Notes: generated by a model not told the origin, from the letters alone. A stretch of DNA of 64,000 bases from Nocardioides seonyuensis (GCF_004683965.1 NZ_CP038436.1:1302001-1366000), one strand, 5' to 3'. Shown: positions 18,062 to 27,546, numbered from the stretch's first letter. Numbers and translations: made by a program.

Positions 18062-19506
18062 CCGCGAGCAGCACGACGACACCGACGACCGCCGAGGCCA
18101 GCGAGCCGAGGAGGATGCCGATCTTGGCGTCGTCGGTGAGCACCTCGGCGCCGGGGAAGGACAGCCCGGCGATGAACAGCGACACCGTGAAGCCGATGCC
18201 CCCGACCGCTCCGAGTCCGAGGATCATCGGCCACGTGGTGCCGCCGGGGAGCCGCCCGAGTCCGAACCGCACCGCCAGCCACGAGGCGAGCAGGATGCCG
18301 AGGGGCTTGCCGACCACGAGGCCGAGCATGATACCCACGCCCACGCTCGAGGTGACGGCTTCGCCGAAGCCGCCGAAGGAGACCCCCGCGTTGGCGAGGG
18401 CGAAGACGGGCAGGACGACGTACGACGACACCGGGTGCAGCGTCGCCTGGAGACGGTCCACGACCGGCACGGACTCCTTGAGCAGGAACCTCAGGCGGGC
18501 CAGCTCGTCGTGGTCGAGCGAGCGGTCCCGCAGCGCGTCCTCGGCGTAGCCGCGCGCGACGTCCTCGCGGAGCAGCGCGCTCGCGGGAGCGAGGAGCCCG
18601 ATGGCGACGCCGGCGAGGGTCGCGTGCACGCCCGACTCCAGCAGCGCGAACCACACCCCGACGCCCAGCACCACGTAGACGGTGATCGCCCAGATCCGCA
18701 GCTGCTTGGCCACCGCCATCGCCGCCAGCAGCGCCAGGGCCAACGCCAGCCAGCCGAGCGAGAGCTCGGCGGTGTAGAAGATCGCGATGACCAGGATCGC
18801 CCCGATGTCGTCGACGATGGCCAGGGTCAGCAGGAAGAGGCGTGCCGGCGCGGGGATGCGTCGTCCGAGCAGGCCGAGCGCACCGACCGCGAAGGCGATG
18901 TCGGTGGCCATCGGGATGCCCCACCCCGAGGCGCCGGCGGATCCCGGGCCGTTGACCAGCACGTAGAGCCCTGCCGGCACCGCCATGCCCCCGACCGCGG
19001 CGACGATCGGCAGCGCGGCGGTCTTCGGGTCACGCAGGTCGCCGTGGACCAGCTCGTACTTGATCTCGAGCCCCACGACGAAGAAGAAGATGACCATCAA
19101 CGCGTCGTTGACCCAGTGCTGGAGCGACTCGTCGAGGTGGAGCGGCCCGACGTCGAGCGTCAGGTGCGTCGACCACAGGGCGTCGTACGACGCAGCCCAC
19201 GGGCTGTTGGCCCACACCAGCGCCACCGTGGCCGCCACGAGCAGCAGCAGCGAGCCGGCGGCCTCGATGCGCAGGAACTCGCGCATGGGACGGGCCACGA
19301 GCCTGGCCAGCGGCTTCTCGCTGGCGAGGTAGGACGGGCCCAGCGCCCAGAGGTCGTCGTCGGCCGGCGGGTCGCGGTGGGGGTTGTTGGCCATCAAGGC
19401 ATGCCTCTCGGAGGTCGTCAGCGTCTCTCCGCGTCACATCCGACGCGGGCCGACCAGACTTCCCGGCTCACCTGGGGCCAGTGTAGGGGTTGTGTAGTGT
19501 CGCGCC

Positions 19507-19905
19507 ATGGCATCCGAACCGGTCAAGGACACCGATCCGACCCTCGGCGCACTCGTCCTCGACGTCTCCCGCGACATCTCGACGCTGATCTCCAAGGAGA
19601 TCGAGCTGGCCAAGTCCGAGCTGAAGGTGAGCTTCAAGCACGGCGGCGCCGGGCTCGGCCTCTTCGCCGGGGCGGCGTTCATCGGGCTGCTCGCGATCAT
19701 CATGCTGTCGGTGTCGATCGCCTACTTCATCCACTGGGCGGGCCTCGGCCTCCACTGGGCGTTCCTGATCGTCTTCTTCCTCTACGTGCTGATCGCAGCC
19801 GTGCTGGGCCTGATCGGCTACAAGCAGGTCAAGCAGGTCAAGGCGCCGGAGCGGGCGATCAGCCAGGGCAAGTCGATCCCACGTGCCCTGAAGGGCCGGG
19901 CCTGA
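19507..19905 (+). CDS. Holin-like (DUF1469, phage holin 3_6) membrane protein
   Basis: A 132-residue protein with an N-terminal amphipathic region (LGALVLDVSRDISTLISKEI) and two strongly hydrophobic helices, ending in a basic tail. This is the actinobacterial Holin-X/DUF1469 type, a chromosomal family named only by resemblance to phage holins. No lysis or phage genes are nearby, so it is not evidence of a prophage. A homologue sits in the equivalent place between acs and marP in mycobacteria. Function is unknown; a cell-envelope role is likely. It is convergent to marP with a 7-bp gap. Confidence 0.82.
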   Translation: MASEPVKDTDPTLGALVLDVSRDISTLISKEIELAKSELKVSFKHGGAGLGLFAGAAFIGLLAIIMLSVSIAYFIHWAGLGLHWAFLIVFFLYVLIAAVLGLIGYKQVKQVKAPERAISQGKSIPRALKGRA

Positions 19906-19912
19906 CGGCTCC

Positions 19913-21088
19913 TCAGGCCAGACAGGTCCCGGTGGCGACCGGGGCGCTGCTGGTGACGCCGGCCGCCGCCACGGCGGCGACCTGGTCTGCGGTGAGGGCG
20001 TAGCCCGTCGAGCGGTCGCTGACCGAGGCCGCGAACACCACCCCCGCCACCTCTCCCTGCGAGGTGATCACCGGCCCGCCGGAGTTGCCGGGCAGGATCG
20101 TGCCGCGCAGCGAGAGGACCTCGCGGATGACCGTGCCGTCGCCGTAGATGTCGGGTGAGCGAAGCCGCTGCTCGCTGCGGATGCGCCCGGCCTTGACGTC
20201 GTAGGGGCCGTCCTCGGGGTAGCCGGCGATGGCGACGCTGTCGCGGGCCTTCGCCGTCTTGTCGAACCTCAGGTGAGGCTGCGAGGTGTCGTCGAGCGCC
20301 AGCACGGCCAGGTCGAGGTCGGGGTCGTAGACCACGACCTTGGCGACGACCGAGGAGTCGCCCACCTCCACCTCGGGCCGTGTCACCCCCGCCACCACGT
20401 GGGCGTTGGTCATCAGCCGGCCGGGCGCGTAGAAGAACCCGCTGCCCTCGACTCCTCCCCCGCAGCCGTTGACCCCGCGCACCTTCACCACGCTCGCCCG
20501 CGCGGCGGCGACGTCGGGGTCGGCCAGGACCCGCCGGTCGCCGGCCTCCACCTCGACGATGCGCTCGGGTGCGAAGGGCTCGAGGTAGCGAGGGAAGAAG
20601 GTGGTGCCCACGACGTTGTTGAAGGCGTCGAGCACCCGGTCGGCGCCGCGTGGCAACGAGGAGTCGACCTTGGCGAGCACGGCCGACTCACGCACGGCCG
20701 GGGTGATCGACCCGATCTGGGATCCGGAGACGGCCACGCCGAGGGCCCAGGCGACCACGAGCACGGCCAGGGCGCTGAGGGCCGCCCCGCCGATGGCGTC
20801 GACCGCCCTGACGGGCTGCCAGGTGATGCGGTCGCGCAGCTTGGCTCCGACGAACTGGAAGAGCGCCTGGCCGAGTGAGGCAGCGACGATCACGATGAAG
20901 AGCGCGCCCAACGACACCCAGAGCGACGGCTCGGCGTCACCGAGCGCGACGGGCGCCACCCAGACGCCGAAGAGGCCGCCGAGAAGCAGGCCCGCGGTGG
21001 CGCAGGCGCCCGTCACGAAGCCCTGCCAGTAGCCGGACAGCGCATAGACGGCCACCACCGCGACGAGACACCAGTCGAGGACGTTCAT
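19913..21088 (-). CDS. marP: MarP-family membrane-anchored serine protease
   Basis: A 391-residue protein with four N-terminal membrane helices of the CvpA type (residues 1-120) followed by a periplasmic trypsin-like protease domain. The catalytic triad is visible: His in TNAHVVAG, Asp in DPDLDLAVL and Ser in LPGNSGGPV. MarP in mycobacteria is needed to keep internal pH under acid stress and processes cell-wall hydrolases. Cysteines in VNGCGG and near the C-terminus (GTCLA) could form a regulatory disulfide as described for MarP. Start is ATG at 21088. It ends a run of minus-strand genes (nth, TlpA-like, Nudix, marP) with conserved order. Confidence 0.93.
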   Translation of the reverse strand: MNVLDWCLVAVVAVYALSGYWQGFVTGACATAGLLLGGLFGVWVAPVALGDAEPSLWVSLGALFIVIVAASLGQALFQFVGAKLRDRITWQPVRAVDAIGGAALSALAVLVVAWALGVAVSGSQIGSITPAVRESAVLAKVDSSLPRGADRVLDAFNNVVGTTFFPRYLEPFAPERIVEVEAGDRRVLADPDVAAARASVVKVRGVNGCGGGVEGSGFFYAPGRLMTNAHVVAGVTRPEVEVGDSSVVAKVVVYDPDLDLAVLALDDTSQPHLRFDKTAKARDSVAIAGYPEDGPYDVKAGRIRSEQRLRSPDIYGDGTVIREVLSLRGTILPGNSGGPVITSQGEVAGVVFAASVSDRSTGYALTADQVAAVAAAGVTSSAPVATGTCLA

Positions 21089-21113
21089 GCGCTCACTCCG
21101 TCCTTGAGGTGGT

Positions 21114-21130
21114 GGACCGGTCGACGGTCC
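21114..21130. repeat. Short dyad between Nudix gene and marP
   Basis: GGACCG-N5-CGGTCC forms a perfect six-base dyad in the 55-bp gap between the Nudix stop and the marP start. It could be an operator or a weak attenuating hairpin that tunes marP expression. Nothing further supports either. Confidence 0.3.
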
Positions 21131-21143
21131 TCGTGCCGGGCAC

Positions 21144-21902
21144 TCAGATGTCGGCCTGCAGCCGCGTGTTGGGCGCCAGGTCGGTCTGGCGAGGCTCACC
21201 CTGCAGCATGTGGGCCGGCAGGTCACGCACCCGCGCCCGGTCCCAGTCGGTGGACCAGCCGAGGTAGTCGAAGAGACGGGCGATGATCCCCGCGGTGAAG
21301 CCCCACAGGATCAGCCCGTGGTCGGGGCCGATCAGGAAGCCAGGCCCGACCCAGCCGGAGGGGTGACGCACGTTGATGCGCATCTCGGGGTCCATCAGCT
21401 CGGAGATCGGCACGTGGTGGATCGCGTGCACCTCGTCGGGGCTCGCCACCGTGACGTCGCCGCGCTCGCGCCAGTAGCCGAGGACCGGCGTCACCGCGAA
21501 GTTGCTCGGTGGCAGCCACAGCTCCGGGAGCTCGCCGAAGACGTCCACCGAGCCCGGGTCGAGGCCGATCTCCTCCCAGGCCTCCCGCAGCGCCCCGTCG
21601 ACCGGTGTCTCACCCGGGTCGAGCGAGCCCCCGGGGAAGGACACCTGCCCCGGGTGGGAGCGCATGTGGTGGGCCCGCTCGGTGAGCAGGAGCTCGCCGC
21701 GGTGGGCGAGGTCGTCGGGCGTGGGTACGTCGCTCGCGGTGTCCGCCTCGCGGTCGGCGAAGACCATCAGCACGGCTCCACGCCTGGGGTCGCCGTCCTC
21801 CGGCGGCATGAACCGGGTGAGCTCGTGGACGCTGATGGTGCGGCACGCCTCGACCACCGGGTCGAGCCAGCGCGGCAGGTCGCGGGAGTCCAGGTCGCTC
21901 AC
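21144..21902 (-). CDS. Nudix hydrolase (CoA pyrophosphatase-like)
   Basis: A 252-residue Nudix protein. The Nudix box is complete: GGSLDPGETPVDGALREAWEEIGL, shown here in family terms as G-x5-E-x7-REUxEExGU, near residues 95-117. It is preceded by HPGQVSFPGG, the pattern of CoA diphosphatase (NudL-like) enzymes. Members hydrolyse CoA or related diphosphates. Start is GTG at 21902, overlapping the stop of the TlpA-like gene (GTGA). The gene order nth-TlpA-Nudix-marP is the same as in mycobacteria. Confidence 0.88.
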   Translation of the reverse strand: MSDLDSRDLPRWLDPVVEACRTISVHELTRFMPPEDGDPRRGAVLMVFADREADTASDVPTPDDLAHRGELLLTERAHHMRSHPGQVSFPGGSLDPGETPVDGALREAWEEIGLDPGSVDVFGELPELWLPPSNFAVTPVLGYWRERGDVTVASPDEVHAIHHVPISELMDPEMRINVRHPSGWVGPGFLIGPDHGLILWGFTAGIIARLFDYLGWSTDWDRARVRDLPAHMLQGEPRQTDLAPNTRLQADI

Positions 21903-22516
21903 AGGTCCACCCCGAGGTGCTCCTCCACCAGGCCGACCACCTCGGCCTCGGTGTCGACGCCGCCGAGGGCGCGGCCCGACAGCGTGCCGTCCTCGGCGAC
22001 GAAGACGAACCCCGGAAGCCCTCTGCGGGAGAAGCGGAACGCCTCCTCGCCGAAGATCTCCCCGCCCGGATCGGCCAGGGAGGGATAGGTCGCGCCGGTC
22101 TCCTCCGCGAGCTCGAGCGCCTTGTCGGGGTTGACGTCGTTGACGTCGATGCCCAGCACTGCGACGCGGTCGCCGTGGTGCTGGTGGAACGCCTCGAGCG
22201 CGGGCATCTCCTTGCGGCACGGCCCGCACCAGGACGCCCACAGGTTGATCACCATCGGACCGCGCAGGGACGACAGTTCGACCTCGGGGCCACCCCCCAG
22301 GCAGGGCAGGCTCAATGCAGGGAGGCCGCCGTCGACGGGCTCGCCGGTCCCCGGTCGGCAGTCGTCCATGCCGATGCGCTCCTTGGCCTCGCGCAGCTCG
22401 GGGCTGTCGAGCGTGACATCGGGCGGGTTGACCCTGATCACGCCGTCGTCGGTGACCTCGGGCGAGCAGGCGGTTATGCCCAGCACCAGCAGCAGGGCCG
22501 TCAGGAGCCGCGTCAT
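21899..22516 (-). CDS. TlpA/ResA-like thioredoxin-fold lipoprotein
   Basis: A 205-residue envelope protein. It begins with a hydrophobic signal ending in the lipobox-like VLGITAC, so the Cys is probably lipidated and the protein anchored outside the membrane. The thioredoxin active site is [14 protein letters not shown], and the fold continues with the conserved cis-Pro segment RGLPGFVFV. Such proteins reduce or exchange disulfides in secreted proteins or in cytochrome c maturation. Start ATG at 22516 overlaps the nth stop (ATGA), so it is translated with nth. Confidence 0.92.
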   Translation of the reverse strand: MTRLLTALLLVLGITACSPEVTDDGVIRVNPPDVTLDSPELREAKERIGMDDCRPGTGEPVDGGLPALSLPCLGGGPEVELSSLRGPMVINLWASWCGPCRKEMPALEAFHQHHGDRVAVLGIDVNDVNPDKALELAEETGATYPSLADPGGEIFGEEAFRFSRRGLPGFVFVAEDGTLSGRALGGVDTEAEVVGLVEEHLGVDL

Positions 22517-23229
22517 GCCGGCCCCTGCGTCGTGACGAGCTTCTCCGCCTCCACCGGGTCGGTGGGACCGATGCCGAAGGACGGGCACAGCTTCGCCACC
22601 GGACAGGCACCGCAGGCAGGCTTCTTGGCGTGGCAGCGGCGTCGGCCGTGCCAGATCACGTGGTGGCTGAGCATCGTCCAGTCGCGCTTGGGGAACAGCG
22701 CCCCCACCGCGTGCTCGACCTTGACCGGGTCGGTCTCCTCGGTCCAGCCGAAGCGGCGCGCGAGACGACCGAAGTGGGTGTCGACGGTGATCCCAGGCAG
22801 CCCGAAGGCGTTGCCCAGCACGACGTTGGCGGTCTTGCGCCCCACCCCGGGCAGTGACACGAGGTCCTCGAGACGGCGCGGGACCTCGCCGTCGTACTTC
22901 TCCAGGAGCGCCTGGCTGAGCTTGAGCACCGCGTCGGTCTTGGCACGGAAGAAGCCCAGCGGCCCGATGAGCTGCTCGAGGTGCTCGCGCGGCGCGGCCG
23001 CCATGGCCTGGGGCGTGGGATAGGCCGCGAAGAGCGCTGGACTCGCGGCGTTGACGCGGCGATCGGTGGTCTGGGCGGAGAGGACCGTGACGACCAGGCA
23101 CTCGAACGGGTTGGTGAAGTCGAGCTCGGGCCGGGCGTCGGGATAGGTCTCGGCGAGGATCCGGTTGATCTTGCGCGCCCGGCGCACCAGGGAGGTCTCG
23201 GGCTTCACAGAGGCGTCGGGTGCGGACAC
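22513..23229 (-). CDS. nth: Endonuclease III
   Basis: A 238-residue DNA glycosylase/AP lyase that removes oxidised pyrimidines. The helix-hairpin-helix [18 protein letters not shown] carries the catalytic Lys, and VDTHFGRLA carries the catalytic Asp. The C-terminal 4Fe-4S loop has Cys residues in [19 protein letters not shown] with the expected spacing. Start is ATG at 23229. It is divergent from crp, and begins the four-gene minus-strand operon ending with marP. Confidence 0.96.
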   Translation of the reverse strand: MSAPDASVKPETSLVRRARKINRILAETYPDARPELDFTNPFECLVVTVLSAQTTDRRVNAASPALFAAYPTPQAMAAAPREHLEQLIGPLGFFRAKTDAVLKLSQALLEKYDGEVPRRLEDLVSLPGVGRKTANVVLGNAFGLPGITVDTHFGRLARRFGWTEETDPVKVEHAVGALFPKRDWTMLSHHVIWHGRRRCHAKKPACGACPVAKLCPSFGIGPTDPVEAEKLVTTQGPA

Positions 23230-23275
23230 GCCGATCAGCCTACGTGGCGCGTACGACAGCCCGATCTGGGCGGTT

Positions 23276-23308
23276 GTGTCGGCATGTGACTCACGACACG
23301 GCTAGGAT
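23276..23308 (+). promoter_or_regulatory. crp: Candidate crp promoter with GTGTCG/CGACAC dyad
   Basis: The dyad GTGTCG-N12-CGACAC (23276-23281 and 23294-23299) precedes a TAGGAT -10 (23303-23308). Inside it is TGTGA-N6-ACACG, a half-conserved Crp-like site, which could allow Crp to control its own gene. The leader to the GTG at 23378 is about 63 nt. Confidence 0.45.
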
Positions 23309-23377
23309 CGCCACGGACCCGTACCGCCCAGCATGACCACCAACCCACGGGTGCCGCCGACGCTTTGGAGGATTGAC

Positions 23378-24055
23378 GTGGACAACGACGTGCTGCGACA
23401 GGCACCGCTGTTCAGCTCGCTCGATGACGAGGCGGCCTCCGCCCTGGGCAGCTCGATGAGCGAGACCAGGCTGCGCCGCGGCGACGTGCTCTTCCACGAG
23501 GGAGACTCCGGCGACCGGCTCTACGTCGTCACCGAGGGCAAGGTCAAGGTCGGACGCTCCTCCTCCGACGGCCGCGAGAACCTCCTTGCGATCATGGGCC
23601 CCGGCCAGATGTTCGGCGAGCTCTCGCTCTTCGACCCCGGCCCGCGCTCGGCCACCGTCACCGCCGTCACCGACGTCACCTTCGCCTCGCTCTCCCACGA
23701 CGACCTCCTCAAGTGGCTCGACGGCCGCCCGCTGGTGGCTCGGGGCCTGCTCTCCCAGCTCGCCGCCCGGCTGCGCAAGTCCAACGACGTCGTCGCCGAC
23801 CTGGTCTTCTCCGACGTCCCGGGTCGTGTCGCCAAGGCGCTGCTCGACCTCGCCGACCGCTTCGGCCGCACCGCCGACGACGGCGTCCACGTCCACCACG
23901 ACCTCACCCAGGAGGAGCTGGCCCAGCTCGTCGGCGCCTCCCGCGAGACCGTCAACAAGGCGCTGGCCGACTTCGCTTCCCGCGGCTGGCTGCGGCTCGA
24001 GCCCCGCTCGGTCGTGATCATGGACATCGAGCGGCTCGGCAAGCGCGCGCGGTGA
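23378..24055 (+). CDS. crp: cAMP receptor protein-type regulator Crp
   Basis: A 225-residue Crp/Fnr-family regulator, the same length as mycobacterial CRP. The cyclic-nucleotide domain includes the phosphate-binding cassette GQMFGELSLFDPGPRSATVTA, with Glu, Arg and Ser placed as in cAMP-binding members. The C-terminal HTH includes LTQEELAQLVGASRETVNKAL. I chose GTG at 23378, which has GGAGG six bases upstream; an upstream ATG at 23333 would add an unsupported extension. A Crp-like box lies before the DUF485-actP operon in this window. The stop overlaps the start of the next gene (GTGA). Confidence 0.95.
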   Translation: MDNDVLRQAPLFSSLDDEAASALGSSMSETRLRRGDVLFHEGDSGDRLYVVTEGKVKVGRSSSDGRENLLAIMGPGQMFGELSLFDPGPRSATVTAVTDVTFASLSHDDLLKWLDGRPLVARGLLSQLAARLRKSNDVVADLVFSDVPGRVAKALLDLADRFGRTADDGVHVHHDLTQEELAQLVGASRETVNKALADFASRGWLRLEPRSVVIMDIERLGKRAR

Positions 24056-25071
24056 CCCTGGCACCCGACGAGTTCGCACCGTCGGGGATCTTCCTCAACT
24101 CTGCGACCCTGGGCCTGGCCCCCCTGCGCAGCGTCGAGGCGATGCGCGACTTCGAGGAGCAGCGCCAGTCGGGCACGGTCGACGCCGGGGGCGTCGACGC
24201 CTTCGTCGAGCGCGGTCGTGCTGCCTTCGCCGCGATGGTGGGGCGACCGGCCTCCGACGTGGCGGTCGGCTCCCAGACGAGCCAGTTCGTCGGGCTGGTC
24301 GCGGCCTCGCTGCCGGCCCGAAGCGTCGTGCTCGCCGCCGAGGAGGACTTCACCTCGGTGCTGTTCCCGTTCCTGCAGGCCGACCTCGACGTCAGGCTCG
24401 TCCCGCTCGACCGCCTCACCGAGTCGGTCACCGAGAGCGTCGACCTGGTGGCGGTCTCGGCGGTGCAGTCCGCCGACGGCCGCGTGCTCGACCTCGAGGC
24501 GCTCGTCGAGGCTGCTGCCGCCGCCGACGCGCTGACGCTGGTCGACGTCACCCAGGCGGCGGGCTGGCTGCCCGTCGACACGCTGCGTGCCGACTACGTC
24601 GTCGGCGCCGGCTACAAGTGGCTGCTCGGCCCGCGCGGCACGTGCTTCCTGGCCGTCGACCCCTCGGCGCCGGCCCTTCCCGCGCTGGCCGCGGGGTGGT
24701 ACGCCGGCGATGACCGCTGGGACTCGATCTACGGTCCCCCGCTCCGCCTTGCGAGCGATGCCCGGCGCTACGACGTCTCACCCGCCTGGGGCTGCTGGGT
24801 CGGTCACGCTCCTGCGCTCGACCTGCTCCTCGAGGTCGGGATCGACCGGATCCACGCCCACGACGTGGGCCTGGCCAACGCCTTCCGCGACGGCCGCGGC
24901 CTGGGACCCGGCAACTCCGCGATCGTGTCGCTGCCCTGTGCTCCCGACACGCCCGCGCGGCTGGCCGAGGCGGGGGTCCAGGCCGCCGTACGCGCCGGAC
25001 GAATGCGGCTGTCCTTCCATCTCTACAACTCCGTCGCCGACGTCGAGACCGCCCTCCGCGTCCTGGGGTGA
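24052..25071 (+). CDS. Class V aminotransferase-fold PLP enzyme
   Basis: A 339-residue PLP-dependent protein of the class V (cysteine desulfurase/kynureninase-like) fold. The cofactor region LTLVDVTQAAGWLPVD provides the Asp and Gln contacts, and the Schiff-base Lys is in VGAGYKWLLGPRGTCFL. It lacks an obvious active-site Cys loop of true cysteine desulfurases, so an aminotransferase, lyase or epimerase activity is as likely. Start GTG at 24052 overlaps the crp stop, so it is translationally coupled to crp, which is unusual. Substrate unknown. Confidence 0.82.
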   Translation: MTLAPDEFAPSGIFLNSATLGLAPLRSVEAMRDFEEQRQSGTVDAGGVDAFVERGRAAFAAMVGRPASDVAVGSQTSQFVGLVAASLPARSVVLAAEEDFTSVLFPFLQADLDVRLVPLDRLTESVTESVDLVAVSAVQSADGRVLDLEALVEAAAAADALTLVDVTQAAGWLPVDTLRADYVVGAGYKWLLGPRGTCFLAVDPSAPALPALAAGWYAGDDRWDSIYGPPLRLASDARRYDVSPAWGCWVGHAPALDLLLEVGIDRIHAHDVGLANAFRDGRGLGPGNSAIVSLPCAPDTPARLAEAGVQAAVRAGRMRLSFHLYNSVADVETALRVLG

Positions 25072-25143
25072 CCGAGAAAGCTGCCGCCGTCTGACCCCCG
25101 AGGATGCGGGTCGTCGCGTCGTAGGAGGTGAGAGGAGGTGCCC

Positions 25144-25650
25144 ATGTCGCATGCACCCGGGACCGACCGGTCCGCCTTCGACGAGTTCGTGCACGCCCGC
25201 GGGCCGGCCCTGGCGCGCACGGCGTACCTCCTGACCGGCGACCACCACCTCGCCGAGGACCTCCTCCAGACGGCCCTGATGAAGACAGCCCAGCACTGGG
25301 AGCGCATCCACACCTCGCCCGAGGCCTTCGTCCGCCGGACGCTCTACCACCAGAACATCTCCTGGTGGCGGCGACGCCGGTTCGCGGAGACGCGGCTGGA
25401 CGGGTACGACGACGCCTCGTCGCCCCGCGACCCCGACCTGCGGCTCACCCTCGCCGAGGCTCTGCGACAGCTCACCGTCAAGCAACGGACCGTGCTCGTC
25501 CTGCGGTTCTACGAGGACCTCACCGAGGTGCAGACAGCAGCCGTGCTCGGCATCTCGCCGGGCACCGTGAAGTCGACCAGCCGGCACGCGCTGGGCCGCC
25601 TCCGCACCCTCGCCCCCGAGCTCGCCGACCTGATGGGAGCCGACGCATGA
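25144..25650 (+). CDS. SigE-family ECF RNA polymerase sigma factor
   Basis: A 168-residue ECF-type sigma factor of the actinobacterial SigE-like group. Region 2 is FDEFVHARGPALARTAYLL and DHHLAEDLLQTALMKTAQHW; region 4 is ALRQLTVKQRTVLVLRFYEDLTEVQTAAVLGISPGTVKS. The ATG at 25144 is preferred because AGGAGG lies five bases upstream and overlaps the earlier GTG at 25138. It is coupled by overlap to the downstream membrane protein gene, which occupies the place usually held by an anti-sigma factor. Confidence 0.92.
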   Translation: MSHAPGTDRSAFDEFVHARGPALARTAYLLTGDHHLAEDLLQTALMKTAQHWERIHTSPEAFVRRTLYHQNISWWRRRRFAETRLDGYDDASSPRDPDLRLTLAEALRQLTVKQRTVLVLRFYEDLTEVQTAAVLGISPGTVKSTSRHALGRLRTLAPELADLMGADA

Positions 25651-26942
25651 ACGCCGACCTGCGGAATGCTCTTCACGACCTGGCCGAGGGCCAGGAGTTC
25701 CGTCCCGGCCCCGACGCCTGGGACCGCGGCCGGCGAGCCCGTCGTCGCTCGCGCATCGTGGCCGGGGCTGCAGCCCTCGGGGTGGTCGCGGTCGTCGCCG
25801 GTGTCGGCGCGCTCGTGACAGGTACTCCGGCGGGGCTCGCCCCGGCCGACCAGGACGTCGTACCGGGTGGGGCCATCCCGAGCCGGATCGAGCAGGTGTC
25901 TGACGGGCTCGAGTCGGAGACCGACCTCGCGATCGGGCGGGGATCTGCGGCGTTCGTGAGCGCGGCCGGTGACCCGGTCGTCATCGGGGCCACTGACGGG
26001 AAACCGCACGTGCTCGACCTGTTGGACTGGGCTCGCGAGACGCCCACTCTGGCCCTCTCCCCTGATGGCCTGCAGCTCGCCTGGCAGCCGCGGATCAGCG
26101 GCGACCCGGTCCCGAAGGTGGCGTTGCTCGACCTAGTGACCGGAGACGTCACCCAGGTTCAGCTCGGAGGTGGCGGGGAGGTCGTCCTCCGCACACTGTC
26201 GTGGTCACCCAACTCCGAGCACGTCGCCGTGCTGGGCCACAGCATCACCGAGCTGGGTGCCGGTCAGGACTGGTTCGGTCGGGTGGACGTCTCCACCGCA
26301 ACGGGTGCGCTGCACGCGCCCCTCGGCGTCCGGGTCCGACAGAGCGGCGTGTCCGTCTCGAACGACGGGGCGCTCGCAGTCGGGACCGAAGCGGGGCGCG
26401 TCGTGCTCGAACAGGCAGGCAGTCGTCGCCGACTGCCAAGGGCCGAGGGGTTCCCGGGACCGTTCTCCCCCGACGGCTCGCAGATGGCCATGCAGTCGTC
26501 GCCGGGCAAGGCCTCGCACACCTTCGACGTCGTACGGCAGCGCGTGCTCGAGCACCCGTTCCCCGCCGACACCATCCCCACCGCGGTCTCCCGACCGCTG
26601 GGCTGGCTCGACAACCGTCTCCAGCTGTTGCTGGTGACCCCCACGGACGGCGCGGACGCGGAGCTGGTCGTCACCACGCCGCAGGTGGACGAGCAGAGCA
26701 CGTGGCGACGCCGCGTCGGGTCGGTCGACCCCGACGTCGCTGACACCCTCAGCCTCGCCGTCGACCTGGTCCCCGACCTCGACGGCTCGTCCAGCCAGCA
26801 GCTCACCCACGACTTCGGCGAGCCCGAGGGAACCGGCGAGCGCGACATCTCGTGGATGATCGGGCTCGGCGTCGCGGCAGCGATCGCCGTACTCATGGGG
26901 GCCCGGCGGCTCTGGCGCTGGTCCCGGGACCGGGGGCTCTGA
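25647..26942 (+). CDS. Membrane-anchored beta-propeller-like protein, candidate sigma partner
   Basis: A 431-residue protein translationally coupled to the sigma factor (ATGA overlap). A short cytoplasmic N-terminus of about 35 residues ends in RGRRARRRSR, then comes a membrane helix (about 37-60). A large extracytoplasmic domain follows with repeated SPDGLQLAWQP, SPNSEHVAV and SPDGSQMA motifs typical of WD40/TolB-like propellers. A second C-terminal helix is followed by a basic tail. No ZAS zinc motif is visible. By position it may act as the anti-sigma or sensor, with the short N-terminus touching the sigma factor; this is inference. Confidence 0.78.
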   Translation: MNADLRNALHDLAEGQEFRPGPDAWDRGRRARRRSRIVAGAAALGVVAVVAGVGALVTGTPAGLAPADQDVVPGGAIPSRIEQVSDGLESETDLAIGRGSAAFVSAAGDPVVIGATDGKPHVLDLLDWARETPTLALSPDGLQLAWQPRISGDPVPKVALLDLVTGDVTQVQLGGGGEVVLRTLSWSPNSEHVAVLGHSITELGAGQDWFGRVDVSTATGALHAPLGVRVRQSGVSVSNDGALAVGTEAGRVVLEQAGSRRRLPRAEGFPGPFSPDGSQMAMQSSPGKASHTFDVVRQRVLEHPFPADTIPTAVSRPLGWLDNRLQLLLVTPTDGADAELVVTTPQVDEQSTWRRRVGSVDPDVADTLSLAVDLVPDLDGSSSQQLTHDFGEPEGTGERDISWMIGLGVAAAIAVLMGARRLWRWSRDRGL

Positions 26943-26964
26943 GCTAGCGGTCGCCGACCGAGGG

Positions 26965-27507
26965 TCAGGCCGACCAGCCCGGGTCACGGCCCGCGAAGGC
27001 GGCCAACCTGTCGTACGGCGACGCGTCGTCACCCACCTCGACCGGCGCCCCGAAGGCCTCCCCGCGGTTCTCCTCGGTCAGACCCTGCTGCATGAAGGCA
27101 AGGCCACGCTCGGCGACCTCGTCGACGAGGGGCGTCGTACGGCCCAGGGCACGTTGCAGGTCCCAGGTGTGGACGCCCAGCTCTGCGCTCTGCCAGTCGG
27201 CCTTGGCGAGCGCGTCGTCCCCCTGGGCGTGCCAGTGGTGGATCAGGTCGTCGGCGTCGGCGCGGAAGGTGGTGGCCCACGCACCTTCCTCCACGCCAGG
27301 CGACGCCGACCAGTCGTCGTCCTCCCCGCGCGCCTGCTGGAGGAAGTGCCTCGGCGCAGCAACCAGGTGGTCTGCCAGGTCCCGCACGGTCCAGTCGGCG
27401 CACGGCGTCGGCTTCCCGAGGTCGTCGGCGTGGACCGCCGCCAGCACGTCGCCTGCCTGGTCGAGGGCGCGGGAGAGTACGACGACGGGCTGGCGCGGGT
27501 TGTCCAT
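26965..27507 (-). CDS. TIGR03086-type DinB-like metal-binding protein
   Basis: A 180-residue four-helix protein of the DinB/mycothiol-dependent maleylpyruvate isomerase N-terminal superfamily (TIGR03086 type). Family signs are TPCADWTVRDLADHLVA near residue 35, with the first metal His, and later HHWHAQGD and GVHTWDLQRALG, which supply the other His ligands. Related proteins are thiol-S-transferases or metalloenzymes using mycothiol or bacillithiol; this one has no assigned substrate. Start is ATG at 27507, with an overlapping GTG one codon earlier. Confidence 0.85.
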   Translation of the reverse strand: MDNPRQPVVVLSRALDQAGDVLAAVHADDLGKPTPCADWTVRDLADHLVAAPRHFLQQARGEDDDWSASPGVEEGAWATTFRADADDLIHHWHAQGDDALAKADWQSAELGVHTWDLQRALGRTTPLVDEVAERGLAFMQQGLTEENRGEAFGAPVEVGDDASPYDRLAAFAGRDPGWSA

Positions 27508-27546
27508 CACCTCACGGTAGGACGACCGCGACGTCGTGGGAAGTGG

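Noticed and set aside
19507-19905. Holin-like gene as a sign of prophage
   Set aside because: The DUF1469 family is chromosomal in actinobacteria, sits between acs and marP as in mycobacteria, and no phage structural, integrase or lysis gene is present.
24052-25071. Assignment as cysteine desulfurase
   Set aside because: The PLP Lys is present, but no clear catalytic Cys loop is visible; only the fold class is supported.
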